The notes under the pieces are model-generated. The model was not told the DNA's origin. It saw only the letters and a program-made list of their open reading frames with translations, and did no database searches. From positions 21,655 to 85,654 of the IMG/VR virus record IMGVR_UViG_3300020474_001469: a DNA stretch of 64,000 nt; one strand, written 5' to 3'. This DNA comes from a virus. Position numbers and translations under genes: made by a program. Below, one piece after another: positions 8,837 to 17,023 of this stretch. The first letter of the stretch is position 1. Every line of letters starts with the position of its first letter.

Positions 8837-9949
8837 ATGACCGAAGATTTAAAATGGAGTAATTATGACTTTTCTAAAATACCATTTGACGACATTGTTA
8901 AGGTCGGCCAAAGGACGCTTCTATACAGAGATCTGTTTACTGTTAGTTGGCTTCTTGGTCGCTTTTGCAACTATCGTTGCAGTTATTGTTGGCCATACGC
9001 CAGATCAGATAAAAAAGATCACAGGCCCACACAGCTCGCTTATCATACAATCGATGAGATAAAGAGGCAAGCACGTGACAACAATTTTAATTCTTTTCAT
9101 TTTAGTCTTTCTGGTGGCGAGCCTACGTTTCACCCAGGATACCTTGACATCCTTAAATATTTGGCTGATGATGTCGACAATACTAATTATACTAGTATAC
9201 ACATGACAAGTAATTGTTCGAGACCAATGAAGTGGTTTCGTACGTATGTAGATTATGCAAAGCCGTTTCATCGTGCCAGCATAACTGCAAGCCTACATGT
9301 TGAACATGTAAATACAAAAGATAAGATGCAAGACTTTGCAGACAAGTTAAATTTATGTCAGGAGTACGATGTTCAAGTTACAATTAATCAGGTTATGGTT
9401 CCAGAACATTTTGAAAGAGATTGGGAAAATGCTCTTTTCTTTCACGAACAAGGAATCAACGTTACCCTTAAACCTCAGTCGGATCCGACTGCGTCCAGAG
9501 TGGTTGATGGATACAAAGACGAAGATCTCAAAAGACTCTACAACGGAATGCCGCAAAGAGCCTTCACCGAAACGAAACGTATTTGGAATAACCGTCCACG
9601 ACCACAGTTTCAAGTTCCCGCAGGAATAACAGGAAAAAATGATGCTAGTGTGCCTTGGCATATGCAGGTTGAATTAGAAGATAGCAAAGGTAAAAAATGG
9701 TATATGGACCAAGCAGAACGGTTTAATGCCTTTAATTTTAACAATTTTGAAGGATGGGCATGTAACGCCGGTTACAGCGGAATAATAATACGGGAGCCTG
9801 ACGGTTCGGTAAAAAGGAGTTATTCGTGCCATGATGTGCCCCTTGGTAACATCGAAACAGGTTTCGAGCTATTTAAGGCACCTAAACCTTGTATTACAAA
9901 AAGTTGCGTAAGTTCCGCCGATTCTAAAATACCAAAAAACAAGTACTAA
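8837..9949 (+). CDS. Radical SAM/SPASM protein of atypical base composition
   Basis: 370 aa. Radical SAM cluster CNYRCSYC (C44, C48, C51) in a WLLGRF context, SLSGGEPTFHP, MTSNCS, and a C-terminal SPASM-like set (GWACNAG, SYSCHD, CITKSCV). It resembles the gene at 6575 in domain order. The DNA is clearly richer in G+C than its neighbours: four 60-base lines counted by eye gave 43-50 percent, against 22 percent in a line of the preceding gene, with more C-ending codons. This suggests it joined the cluster later or from another source. Confidence 0.86.
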   Translation: MTEDLKWSNYDFSKIPFDDIVKVGQRTLLYRDLFTVSWLLGRFCNYRCSYCWPYARSDKKDHRPTQLAYHTIDEIKRQARDNNFNSFHFSLSGGEPTFHPGYLDILKYLADDVDNTNYTSIHMTSNCSRPMKWFRTYVDYAKPFHRASITASLHVEHVNTKDKMQDFADKLNLCQEYDVQVTINQVMVPEHFERDWENALFFHEQGINVTLKPQSDPTASRVVDGYKDEDLKRLYNGMPQRAFTETKRIWNNRPRPQFQVPAGITGKNDASVPWHMQVELEDSKGKKWYMDQAERFNAFNFNNFEGWACNAGYSGIIIREPDGSVKRSYSCHDVPLGNIETGFELFKAPKPCITKSCVSSADSKIPKNKY

Positions 9950-9965
9950 CAAGTTAAATATTAAT

Positions 9966-10724
9966 ATGAGTCTAGTATGTGAAGAAATATTATCCTTAAG
10001 CACAGCAGTACGTACAAACGTGTTAGAAGATGTTAACCGTGCTGTAGAGGGCTTAAAATGCGATTTAGACGGTGTTTTAAAGTACTCTACTAATATAGTT
10101 GAGTGGTTAAAACCGGTTGTAGATCTGTCTAATTTCCATGTATATCCTATGAATGGAATAACGCAAGGACTAGATTGGTGGTACGATAAAGAGTCTAGAT
10201 GCGTGGTTATGAAGCCAGGAGATTACCAATGGATATCTCCAAAAGGTGGATATGGAAGGGTATGTTACATCAGTGTACCGAGTGCTATTGATGGTAACTT
10301 TGTTGATATTCCAAAAGACAATCCTACAGTGGTTGACTTAGCTTATGTTGGAAGTACAAAAGTTAAAAAAATAAATATTCCAGAAAATACACAATTTGCA
10401 TTTTATAGTTTTAGTAAACCGTTTGGCATTAGGAATGTAAGAACAGGATGGATTTTTACAAAGAAACCCGATCTTAGATTAGAAGCACTTACCCATAGTG
10501 CAAAGTACTACAATTATCATGCTCATAATATTGCAGAAACTATAATTAATAATTTTGATATTGATTATGTTTGGAACCAATTAAAAGAAAAACAAAAAGT
10601 CGTATGTGAAAAATATAGCTTTACACCAAGTGATAGTGTTTGGTTAGCATCTACACAAGATCCAGCTTACGATAAATTTAAAAGAGGGGAACGTGCCAGG
10701 TTATGTCTCGCACCGTGTTATTAG
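9966..10724 (+). CDS. Small PLP aminotransferase-like protein (fold type I)
   Basis: 252 aa. Seen: a glycine-rich NGITQGLDWWY segment, D124-L-A-Y127 and S148-F-S-K151 followed by PFGIRNVRTGW. These fit the D-x-A-Y pyridine-nitrogen/hydroxyl contacts and the SxSK Schiff-base lysine of class I/II aminotransferases, with G-x-R-x-G after it. Family members usually have 350-430 residues, so parts of the N-terminal arm and C-terminal domain are missing or reduced. It could be a true transaminase or decarboxylase, or a remnant. It overlaps the next gene by 22 bases inside the radical SAM operon. The assignment rests on motifs only. Confidence 0.6.
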   Translation: MSLVCEEILSLSTAVRTNVLEDVNRAVEGLKCDLDGVLKYSTNIVEWLKPVVDLSNFHVYPMNGITQGLDWWYDKESRCVVMKPGDYQWISPKGGYGRVCYISVPSAIDGNFVDIPKDNPTVVDLAYVGSTKVKKINIPENTQFAFYSFSKPFGIRNVRTGWIFTKKPDLRLEALTHSAKYYNYHAHNIAETIINNFDIDYVWNQLKEKQKVVCEKYSFTPSDSVWLASTQDPAYDKFKRGERARLCLAPCY

Positions 10725-12223
10725 GAACTATCTCAAGTGTATATCACGACTGGGTACCATACCCGGTTGGTTGCCTAATCTCTCACTGTCTAAAAAATCC
10801 TAAAATAAAAAAAGAATACAAATTTCTTGAACCTTTATATAAGAATAAATGGGATAATCAAGAAACCCACGATAAATTAAAACAAGCAGATATATTAGGT
10901 TTAACCTGTTATGTTTGGAATCAAAATGCAAATGATGAAATAGCTCAAATATTTAAACAGTACAATCCTGCAGGTATTGTTGTGTACGGAGGACCTAACG
11001 TACCAGAAGAAAATTTACAAGAATTTAAACGTAACTATGTAGATCATTACATGACAGGCCCTGGAGAATTACAATGGGAAAAATTATTAGATCCTGCTAG
11101 TGATAGCGAATATGCAATACCAACTCCTTACACTGACGGAATATTTGATAATATTTTAAAACACGAAGATGATATTGCTGTTGCATTTGAAACAAACAGA
11201 GGATGTCCATATCACTGTGCATTTTGTGATTGGGGAGGAGTCAGTCGTAGTAAAATTACAAAACTTAAAGATGCCGCAGTAAAAGAAACTATAGAACACG
11301 TATTAAGTTTTGACAAAGTAAAACGTTTAGAAATACTAGATGCAAACTATGGTATATTTCCAAGAGATGTGGATTTTGTACAGCATATAGTCGATAATAA
11401 AAAACGTGATGATATGTTATTAACCTTTGCAGGATTTGCTAAAAATGGATCGCCATACCTTCCTGATATAATGAATTTAACAATGGATAATTTTAACGAC
11501 AAGTTAAGGAATGTAAAAATAAGTTTGCAGACATTAACGCCTGATGTGTTAGATACAATACAAAGAAAAAATATTTCTACAGATAAATTACTCCGTATCA
11601 TGGATCAGTTGAGAGATATAAAAGTAAATTCAGAACTTATAATAGGCTTGCCTGGAGAAACAGCAAGTAGTTGGGCTGATACTTTGTTCAAACATCCTGA
11701 GTTAGGAATAGATTTTGCTAGAGCATACCCGTTATACGTATTGCCTAATACGCCTATGGCTACACAAGATTATAGAACTAAACACAAAATAAAAACTAAA
11801 AAAATTAATTTGCCTAATAAAGAAACGTTTGAAATGATATATGAGTGTAGTAGTTATGATTTAGATGAAATTACACAAATATATTTAAACTGGTGGTACT
11901 TTAACACTTTTTATAATTTTGGTATAGATAAAACTATTACAAAAGATACTATGAATGACTTTTTTGCAAATTTAAAAGATACGCCTTTTATGAGTTGTTG
12001 TGTAGAAGAAGTAAGAAATATATTACACAGAATATTCAAACCAGAGGACGAAATGTTGTTAGAAGGATATGATTATAACTTTTTACATAAACAGCTAGGC
12101 AGAGGAAAAGAATTGTTATACATGAAGAAACACAACAAGACAGTACAACAAGAACTAGGAATAAAGTTTGACATAAAAAATGATGATAAAGAACTAGGGA
12201 GCGCCTTTGCGTATATAAAATGA
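10703..12223 (+). CDS. B12-binding-type radical SAM protein
   Basis: 506 aa. N-terminal about 150 residues look like a cobalamin-binding Rossmann domain: ILGLTCYVWNQNAN, VVYGGPNVP and YMTGPGE, as in B12-dependent radical SAM enzymes. The radical SAM cluster is CPYHCAFC (C168, C172, C175) with a following DWGG. IGLPGET and a LYVLPNTPM segment are typical of Elp3/B12-radical SAM cores. Such enzymes often transfer methyl groups to unreactive carbon or phosphorus or rearrange rings. Its stop overlaps the next ATG (ATGA). Confidence 0.85.
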   Translation: MSRTVLLGTISSVYHDWVPYPVGCLISHCLKNPKIKKEYKFLEPLYKNKWDNQETHDKLKQADILGLTCYVWNQNANDEIAQIFKQYNPAGIVVYGGPNVPEENLQEFKRNYVDHYMTGPGELQWEKLLDPASDSEYAIPTPYTDGIFDNILKHEDDIAVAFETNRGCPYHCAFCDWGGVSRSKITKLKDAAVKETIEHVLSFDKVKRLEILDANYGIFPRDVDFVQHIVDNKKRDDMLLTFAGFAKNGSPYLPDIMNLTMDNFNDKLRNVKISLQTLTPDVLDTIQRKNISTDKLLRIMDQLRDIKVNSELIIGLPGETASSWADTLFKHPELGIDFARAYPLYVLPNTPMATQDYRTKHKIKTKKINLPNKETFEMIYECSSYDLDEITQIYLNWWYFNTFYNFGIDKTITKDTMNDFFANLKDTPFMSCCVEEVRNILHRIFKPEDEMLLEGYDYNFLHKQLGRGKELLYMKKHNKTVQQELGIKFDIKNDDKELGSAFAYIK

Positions 12224-12885
12224 AAGACGTAATTTTTACACCATTAGCAATTCCACCAATACCAGAAAAACAAAAAGTATTAGATAGATTTAATGCTCCA
12301 GATTTTTATGTTTGGTGGGACGAAGAAACACTATTAGGAGAAAAAGAAAATAACAATCCATTAGGACATCCTCAACAATGGACAGATAATGCAAGAAATA
12401 ACTATCCAGAACTTATAGATTGGGTTGAAACTTACATTCCTTGCGACGAATGGTATTACATACGTATAGCAAGAGCTAAGGAAGAGATACCTCCACACGT
12501 AGATGGCAACTCTGTAAATCCTACACATAAGCACCATCTTGCAATACTTCCAGAAGCACTAGAATATAATATGAAACACGAGCCAATAGGATATAGATTT
12601 GTTATAGCAGGTAGCAAAGACAAAATGTACATGTGTAAAGAACATGATTACTCTAAAGATATGACATGGCAGGAAAAACATATGTGTATTGTCCCTGAAG
12701 ATACAGATGCATTTGTTATTAGAAACCAAGACCAAGCACATGGTGTTGAAGCTGATACAGATGATCGATTAATAGGTTTTATACTAGGAAAAGTAAATGC
12801 CAAAAAACATTGGGACCTAATAGAAAAGAGTGTAAGTACATACAGCGATAAAGTGATAAGGAAACAAGATGTATTCAATGCATGA
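12220..12885 (+). CDS. Fe(II)/2-oxoglutarate oxygenase-like protein
   Basis: 221 aa. Double-stranded beta-helix motifs: H93-V-D95 after RAKEEIPP, distal H174 in QDQAHGVEADTDDR and R183 for the 2-oxoglutarate carboxylate. These give a complete H-x-D...H...R set. The family hydroxylates or otherwise oxidises C-H bonds using Fe(II), O2 and 2-oxoglutarate. It overlaps the methyltransferase downstream by 17 bases. First of a run of oxygenases after the radical SAM genes. Confidence 0.68.
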   Translation: MKDVIFTPLAIPPIPEKQKVLDRFNAPDFYVWWDEETLLGEKENNNPLGHPQQWTDNARNNYPELIDWVETYIPCDEWYYIRIARAKEEIPPHVDGNSVNPTHKHHLAILPEALEYNMKHEPIGYRFVIAGSKDKMYMCKEHDYSKDMTWQEKHMCIVPEDTDAFVIRNQDQAHGVEADTDDRLIGFILGKVNAKKHWDLIEKSVSTYSDKVIRKQDVFNA

Positions 12886-13453
12886 TGGTATGGACACAAG
12901 CATACATTTAGAAGTAGCTGAAAGGCTTAATCCTAGCACCTGTGTAGAAGTAGGCACTTATTACGGAGGTATAACTTACAAACTATGTAAAGCATTACCC
13001 CATTGTCATTTTTTTGCAGTCCAGGCATACCACGATCATAAACTTAATCACATGCCGGATACAATAAGAGGAGAATACAGCCAAGGAGTAGCTGATAAGA
13101 CAAAAAGCATTAATCTAGATCCTAGCTTGAAAAACCAAGATTGGAAAAGAGCAGTAGCACAAAATTTTCCTCCTGAATATCATGATTATTTTGATTTTAA
13201 TTTATTAGTAAAAACATTCCAAGATTGTAACAATGTAAGCATAATATTAGATACAAGTCCATTTAAATGGCAGTTTCCTGAAGTAGATTTAACTATTTTT
13301 GATTTATCTCCATTACTAGAAGAGAATATAAAACAGTATGAATTTTGGAAAAATAAAAGTAAAAATATTTTAGTAGGAGCATATAATCATCAACAAGAGT
13401 TTATTGATTATGCAGGCGGAGCAAAAATGAGAAAGGATTATGTATTGGTATGA
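12869..13453 (+). CDS. Class I SAM-dependent methyltransferase-like protein
   Basis: 194 aa. TCVEVGTYYGGITYKL near residue 27 is a motif I (ExGxxxG) SAM-binding loop, and FFAVQAY is the next beta strand. A late IFDLSPLLEEN segment is compatible with motif IV/V. Short for the family, and the acidic ribose-binding residue after motif I is not obvious, so activity is uncertain. Embedded between two 2OG-type genes with overlapping ends, so presumably a step in the same pathway. Confidence 0.6.
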   Translation: MYSMHDGMDTSIHLEVAERLNPSTCVEVGTYYGGITYKLCKALPHCHFFAVQAYHDHKLNHMPDTIRGEYSQGVADKTKSINLDPSLKNQDWKRAVAQNFPPEYHDYFDFNLLVKTFQDCNNVSIILDTSPFKWQFPEVDLTIFDLSPLLEENIKQYEFWKNKSKNILVGAYNHQQEFIDYAGGAKMRKDYVLV

Positions 13454-14163
13454 CAAAGAATTATCACGAAGCAGTTGGCTTTTATCAAACATATGAATTA
13501 AATGTAGATTTTGTTGAAAGAGTAAGAGAAGAGATTACACCTTTTTTTGAAAATTATGTTGTTGATGATGTAGCACAAGGAGGATGGGGTAGCGGTTATG
13601 TGCCTTTTGAAGATTGCGGTCCTTGGACACACAAGTTTATAGATTTGTTTAAAGGCAACTTTTTAAGTAATATAAGATTAAGTGCTTTCAGTCCAACAAA
13701 TAGTTATGATTGGCATATTGGTATAGAGAAAGAAAACAATAAATGGAAACAGGGTGGTGAGAACGAAGAACCGGAAATTTATCCTTATCAAGTTAAATGT
13801 AGCACACTAAATGTTTTTTGTAGTCCTTCTATAGGTGATAGAACATTGTTTGCAACCGATATGGATATGCCTCCTTATAGAGGATATTATATTGGATATG
13901 GCACCAAAAAGAAGATGCTTGTAATAGATGAAATGGTTGTAGATAGAAATCCTGTTATTTTAAATACAGGGCTATGGCATAAAATAGATGCAAGTGGAGA
14001 AAGAAACATGGCTAGTTTTCTGTTTACTCCTTATCTTAGTTTTGCAGGATTAGTAGCATATTGTAGAGAAGTAGGATTATTGATCGAAAGGACTAATCCT
14101 ATTATACCTTATTACGAAGAAGATTGGGAAGACAAGTATATGCAAGGAAGAAAATTTGACTAA
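13450..14163 (+). CDS. 2OG oxygenase paralogue with HxG instead of HxD
   Basis: 237 aa. Aligns by eye with the genes at 14156 and 15889: a loop before the first His, then the late block NTGLWHKID and a (G/E).RN.ASF ending with a V.LLIER tail. The distal His is H177 and the Arg R185. Where the paralogues have H-I-D and H-F-D, this one has H89-I-G91. Loss of the metal-binding carboxylate is typical of inactive copies, but also of Fe/2OG halogenases (HxA or HxG). Function is therefore open. Confidence 0.65.
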   Translation: MTKNYHEAVGFYQTYELNVDFVERVREEITPFFENYVVDDVAQGGWGSGYVPFEDCGPWTHKFIDLFKGNFLSNIRLSAFSPTNSYDWHIGIEKENNKWKQGGENEEPEIYPYQVKCSTLNVFCSPSIGDRTLFATDMDMPPYRGYYIGYGTKKKMLVIDEMVVDRNPVILNTGLWHKIDASGERNMASFLFTPYLSFAGLVAYCREVGLLIERTNPIIPYYEEDWEDKYMQGRKFD

Positions 14164-14746
14164 TTGTGCATATAATTTAAATATTGATGTTACTGATCTT
14201 AGAAAAGAATTATTAGAGTATCAAAAGACACTTTCTTATACTAAAGAAGATTGGGGTAGCTTATTTGTAGAAAGAGAAAAATTAGGAAAACATACAGAAA
14301 ATTTTTATAAAATACTTCCTAATTGTTTTTTAAGTAAAATAAGATTTATAGATTATACACAATTTGACGAAGAAAATCCCCATTTATATCATATAGATGT
14401 TGATGTAGCTAATCAAGGTTATTATGATGGTGAGATACATCACATGCAGATTAGACAAGCATCAATTAACATTTTACTTTCAGGCAATGAGAATATAGAA
14501 ACATTATTTGCTGTAGATCTTGAAAGTGAATATAGTGACAAGCTACATTATTTCAAAGAAAGAAATATGAAAGTTGTCGATAGAAAAAAAGCTACTAAGT
14601 TTCCAATGCTTATTAATACAGGAATGTGGCATAAGTCAGATCCAATTGATAACACAAGAAAGCTAGCCAGTTTTATATTTCATCCTTTTGTATCATTTAT
14701 TGAAGCAAGAGAAAGGTGCAAACATAAAGGAGTATTAATAGAATGA
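14156..14746 (+). CDS. Fe(II)/2-oxoglutarate oxygenase-like protein
   Basis: 196 aa from a TTG start; AAGGAAG five bases upstream supports it and no in-frame ATG follows soon. Metal triad H79-I-D81 and H159 in NTGMWHKSD, then R and ASFIFHPF. Clear paralogue of the genes before it and at 15889, with the intact H-x-D. It overlaps its upstream neighbour by eight bases and its downstream neighbour by four (ATGA). Confidence 0.68.
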   Translation: MTNCAYNLNIDVTDLRKELLEYQKTLSYTKEDWGSLFVEREKLGKHTENFYKILPNCFLSKIRFIDYTQFDEENPHLYHIDVDVANQGYYDGEIHHMQIRQASINILLSGNENIETLFAVDLESEYSDKLHYFKERNMKVVDRKKATKFPMLINTGMWHKSDPIDNTRKLASFIFHPFVSFIEARERCKHKGVLIE

Positions 14747-15354
14747 AAAAGAATCAATTACCTAGTATACATAATTTAAATTTAGATATAGATCTAAAAA
14801 CATTGCAAAATGAATGTGATAAACTTGCAGAAAAATTTGTTGATGTAAAAACTGCAAATCCAATGTTGTGTGATAATCATATGGAATTGGTTGCAGATGT
14901 ATATGATAATTTTGAACAAATAAATCTAACAACTCCGAGCGAAATACTGCCTTATACTGCTAGTATAAAAGAAAGACTAAAACGTAAGGAAGAACACTTA
15001 TACAATATTCCTACAGAAGATTACACAGGAAGTTATTTTGAAAAAATTGTTACACAACTTAAAGCACCTGCAAGTAGAATACGTATAACAAAATTAGCAC
15101 CAGGAAAAAATATTCCGTTTCATGTTGATTATGATGTCAGTTATGCTGTAAGATGTATAGTTCCAATTTACGGAGATAAGCAAGTAATTAATTTATTCAA
15201 GCGTGACGGAAAGTTAGAAGCCTATAATCTAGATAGTGGAAATGCATATTTTTTAAATATCGGATATCCACATGCTGTTATTAACATGAGTACAAAACCA
15301 AGAATTGCACTTATGTTTAGTTTAAATGGTACTGAAGATCTAGAATCAATATGA
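14743..15354 (+). CDS. Aspartyl/asparaginyl beta-hydroxylase-like oxygenase
   Basis: 203 aa. RIRITKLAPGKNIPFH127-V-D129 followed by IVPIYGD, then AYFLNIGYPH177AV and KPRIALMFS. This order matches the Asp/Asn hydroxylase-like branch (PF05118 type) of 2OG oxygenases rather than the three paralogues around it. Substrate could be a protein side chain or a small molecule. It ends in an ATGA overlap with the sulfotransferase gene. Confidence 0.7.
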   Translation: MKKNQLPSIHNLNLDIDLKTLQNECDKLAEKFVDVKTANPMLCDNHMELVADVYDNFEQINLTTPSEILPYTASIKERLKRKEEHLYNIPTEDYTGSYFEKIVTQLKAPASRIRITKLAPGKNIPFHVDYDVSYAVRCIVPIYGDKQVINLFKRDGKLEAYNLDSGNAYFLNIGYPHAVINMSTKPRIALMFSLNGTEDLESI

Positions 15355-15896
15355 TTATATTTCCAGATAGGATTTTTATTCTTATTCCTAAGTGTGGCTG
15401 TAACAGTATTATGAGTATGTATGGTGTAAATCCTTGGGCAAAACATAGACAACATATTGAAAATAAAGAGGAAGCAGTTTTATATTTAAAAGGAGATTAT
15501 CCCCATATGCCTGTTAGTCAGATTCCAGAAAGATTTTCTTATCTGCCTACAGAAGCGATAGTCAGAAACCCTTGGCATAGAACTGTAAGTAGATATTTTT
15601 ATCTACAAAAAATGAACGACTTCGAAATGAGTTTTGAAGAATTTGTAAAAAGTAAGTATATACATCCTATGTACAAACAAGATCCTGATTATGCCAAATG
15701 GGGTAGTGTAAGTTGGACACAACAGATTGAATGGATTGACGATAATACAAAGGTACATAAATTTGAAGAGTATGATTTTACGTTACATGAAAATAAATCA
15801 CATAGTCGAGATTTTGAAAGTATGTATAATAACGAGTTATATAAAATAGTAGGAGATTATTACATAAAAGATGTAGAAAGGTTTAATTATGTATAA
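15351..15896 (+). CDS. Sulfotransferase-family protein
   Basis: 181 aa. FILIPKCGCNSI (residues 9-20) is the 5'-phosphosulfate loop for PAPS, and AIVRNPWHRTVSRYF (69-83, with R72 and S80) is the 3'-phosphate site. Together they define the carbohydrate-type sulfotransferase family (Sulfotransfer_2). Shorter than most members (usually 230 or more), so it may be a minimal form. Sulfating a sugar or lipid would fit the oxidative enzymes around it. A second, differently built sulfotransferase sits at 18715. Confidence 0.75.
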   Translation: MIIFPDRIFILIPKCGCNSIMSMYGVNPWAKHRQHIENKEEAVLYLKGDYPHMPVSQIPERFSYLPTEAIVRNPWHRTVSRYFYLQKMNDFEMSFEEFVKSKYIHPMYKQDPDYAKWGSVSWTQQIEWIDDNTKVHKFEEYDFTLHENKSHSRDFESMYNNELYKIVGDYYIKDVERFNYV

Positions 15897-16476
15897 AAGT
15901 TGTTATGAAGTAGATGTTAAATTGCCAGATGATTATGTAGATAAGGCATTAAAAGCATTTCACGAAAGATTGCCGGAGGCTTATACAGATAGAGCACCTG
16001 ATGCCCATATAGATGAGTATCCCGAATTGTTTGAAATATTTGGAGATATGAAAGGTTGGTTTGCACCAAAGGTTAGATTGCTTAACCACACTCCTAACGA
16101 ACTAGGGACAACGGCACCACACTTTGATGTCAATGAGCATTGGCAATATGAAGATATGGATAGATTTATTAAAATTGAAGCAAGTTTGAATGTTCCATTA
16201 TTTGCCCCAGAAGGCGTTGTTACACGTTGGTATCAACAAAAGAATCCAGATGTTATACACCCATATGACTTTTGGGAAGGTAAAAAATATGAAATGCGAA
16301 CAGTAGATGAATTTGAAATTACAAATAAGCCTGTATTGTTTAGAACAGGTATTTGGCATGCTGTAGAAAAATCAGACAGCAAACGCACTATGCTAAGTTT
16401 CAGTGCAAGATATGGTATCGATTGGGATACTTTTGTAAATTGTTGGAGAGACAGCGGATTACTTATTGAGCGTTAG
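15889..16476 (+). CDS. Fe(II)/2-oxoglutarate oxygenase-like protein
   Basis: 195 aa. Metal triad H78-F-D80 and H157 in FRTGIWHAVE, then KRTMLSF and a final DSGLLIER that recurs in the 13450 gene. Third member of the local paralogue family. Last gene of the plus-strand block; its end overlaps the convergent oxygenase on the other strand by 14 bases, leaving no room for a terminator between them. Confidence 0.68.
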   Translation: MYKSCYEVDVKLPDDYVDKALKAFHERLPEAYTDRAPDAHIDEYPELFEIFGDMKGWFAPKVRLLNHTPNELGTTAPHFDVNEHWQYEDMDRFIKIEASLNVPLFAPEGVVTRWYQQKNPDVIHPYDFWEGKKYEMRTVDEFEITNKPVLFRTGIWHAVEKSDSKRTMLSFSARYGIDWDTFVNCWRDSGLLIER

Positions 16477-17023
16477 ACTCGCCCTTCCAGCGTAAAAATG
16501 GTTCTTCACTTGCAAAAGGCCAACCACTAATATTTAATCTATCACCAGTACAGTTATCTACTTCATGTAGTATGTCTACATGCATACATACAAGCCTATT
16601 TCGTTTAGGTAATATGCTTATACCATCGACACGTAAAGCACCATCAGTTTCGTCTGTCAGGTATAACATGTATGTCCAATCACCGTATATTTTATGATCC
16701 TCTATATGTGGAGCACAGAAACTTCTTTCTGGTTCAAACTTTTTTGCAAACAGTTGCAGGGGATTAAGTTTTTCTGTTGGAAGATCTAAACCTATTACAT
16801 TGCCTATTTTTTTCAACAAAGGATAACGCAAGTCACTTCGCCTAAGTTCTGTGCGTAGCATATACCAATCATAGTCTGTTTTTTCTTCCATTACATGATT
16901 ACAGTCTTCATTGTTTAATGAAATAGTTTCAGCTCCGGTAACTAACTTTGTAAGATCTGTAATTAATTCTTCTTCTAAAAAATTATCACAAATTATTAAT
17001 GTATCAAACTCAGTTCTTAGCAT
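16463..17023 (-). CDS. 2OG oxygenase-like protein with HxE variant
   Basis: 186 aa. Double-stranded beta-helix pattern of prolyl-4-hydroxylase type: F-x-APH106-I-E108 (HxE, not HxD), WTYMLYLTDETDGAL, distal H153 in ILHEV and R162 in DRLNISGW. HxE occurs in a few active members of the superfamily. It overlaps the radical SAM gene upstream by 14 bases and may share its transcript. Confidence 0.6.
   Translation of the reverse strand: MLRTEFDTLIICDNFLEEELITDLTKLVTGAETISLNNEDCNHVMEEKTDYDWYMLRTELRRSDLRYPLLKKIGNVIGLDLPTEKLNPLQLFAKKFEPERSFCAPHIEDHKIYGDWTYMLYLTDETDGALRVDGISILPKRNRLVCMHVDILHEVDNCTGDRLNISGWPFASEEPFLRWKGESNAQ

Noticed and set aside
1-16476. Peptide (RiPP) precursor expected beside SPASM radical SAM genes
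   Set aside because: Genes overlap or abut; no small frame with a leader/core shape is seen on either strand in the gaps.
16463-16476. Terminator between convergent blocks
   Set aside because: The two genes overlap by 14 bases; no hairpin plus T tract was found there.
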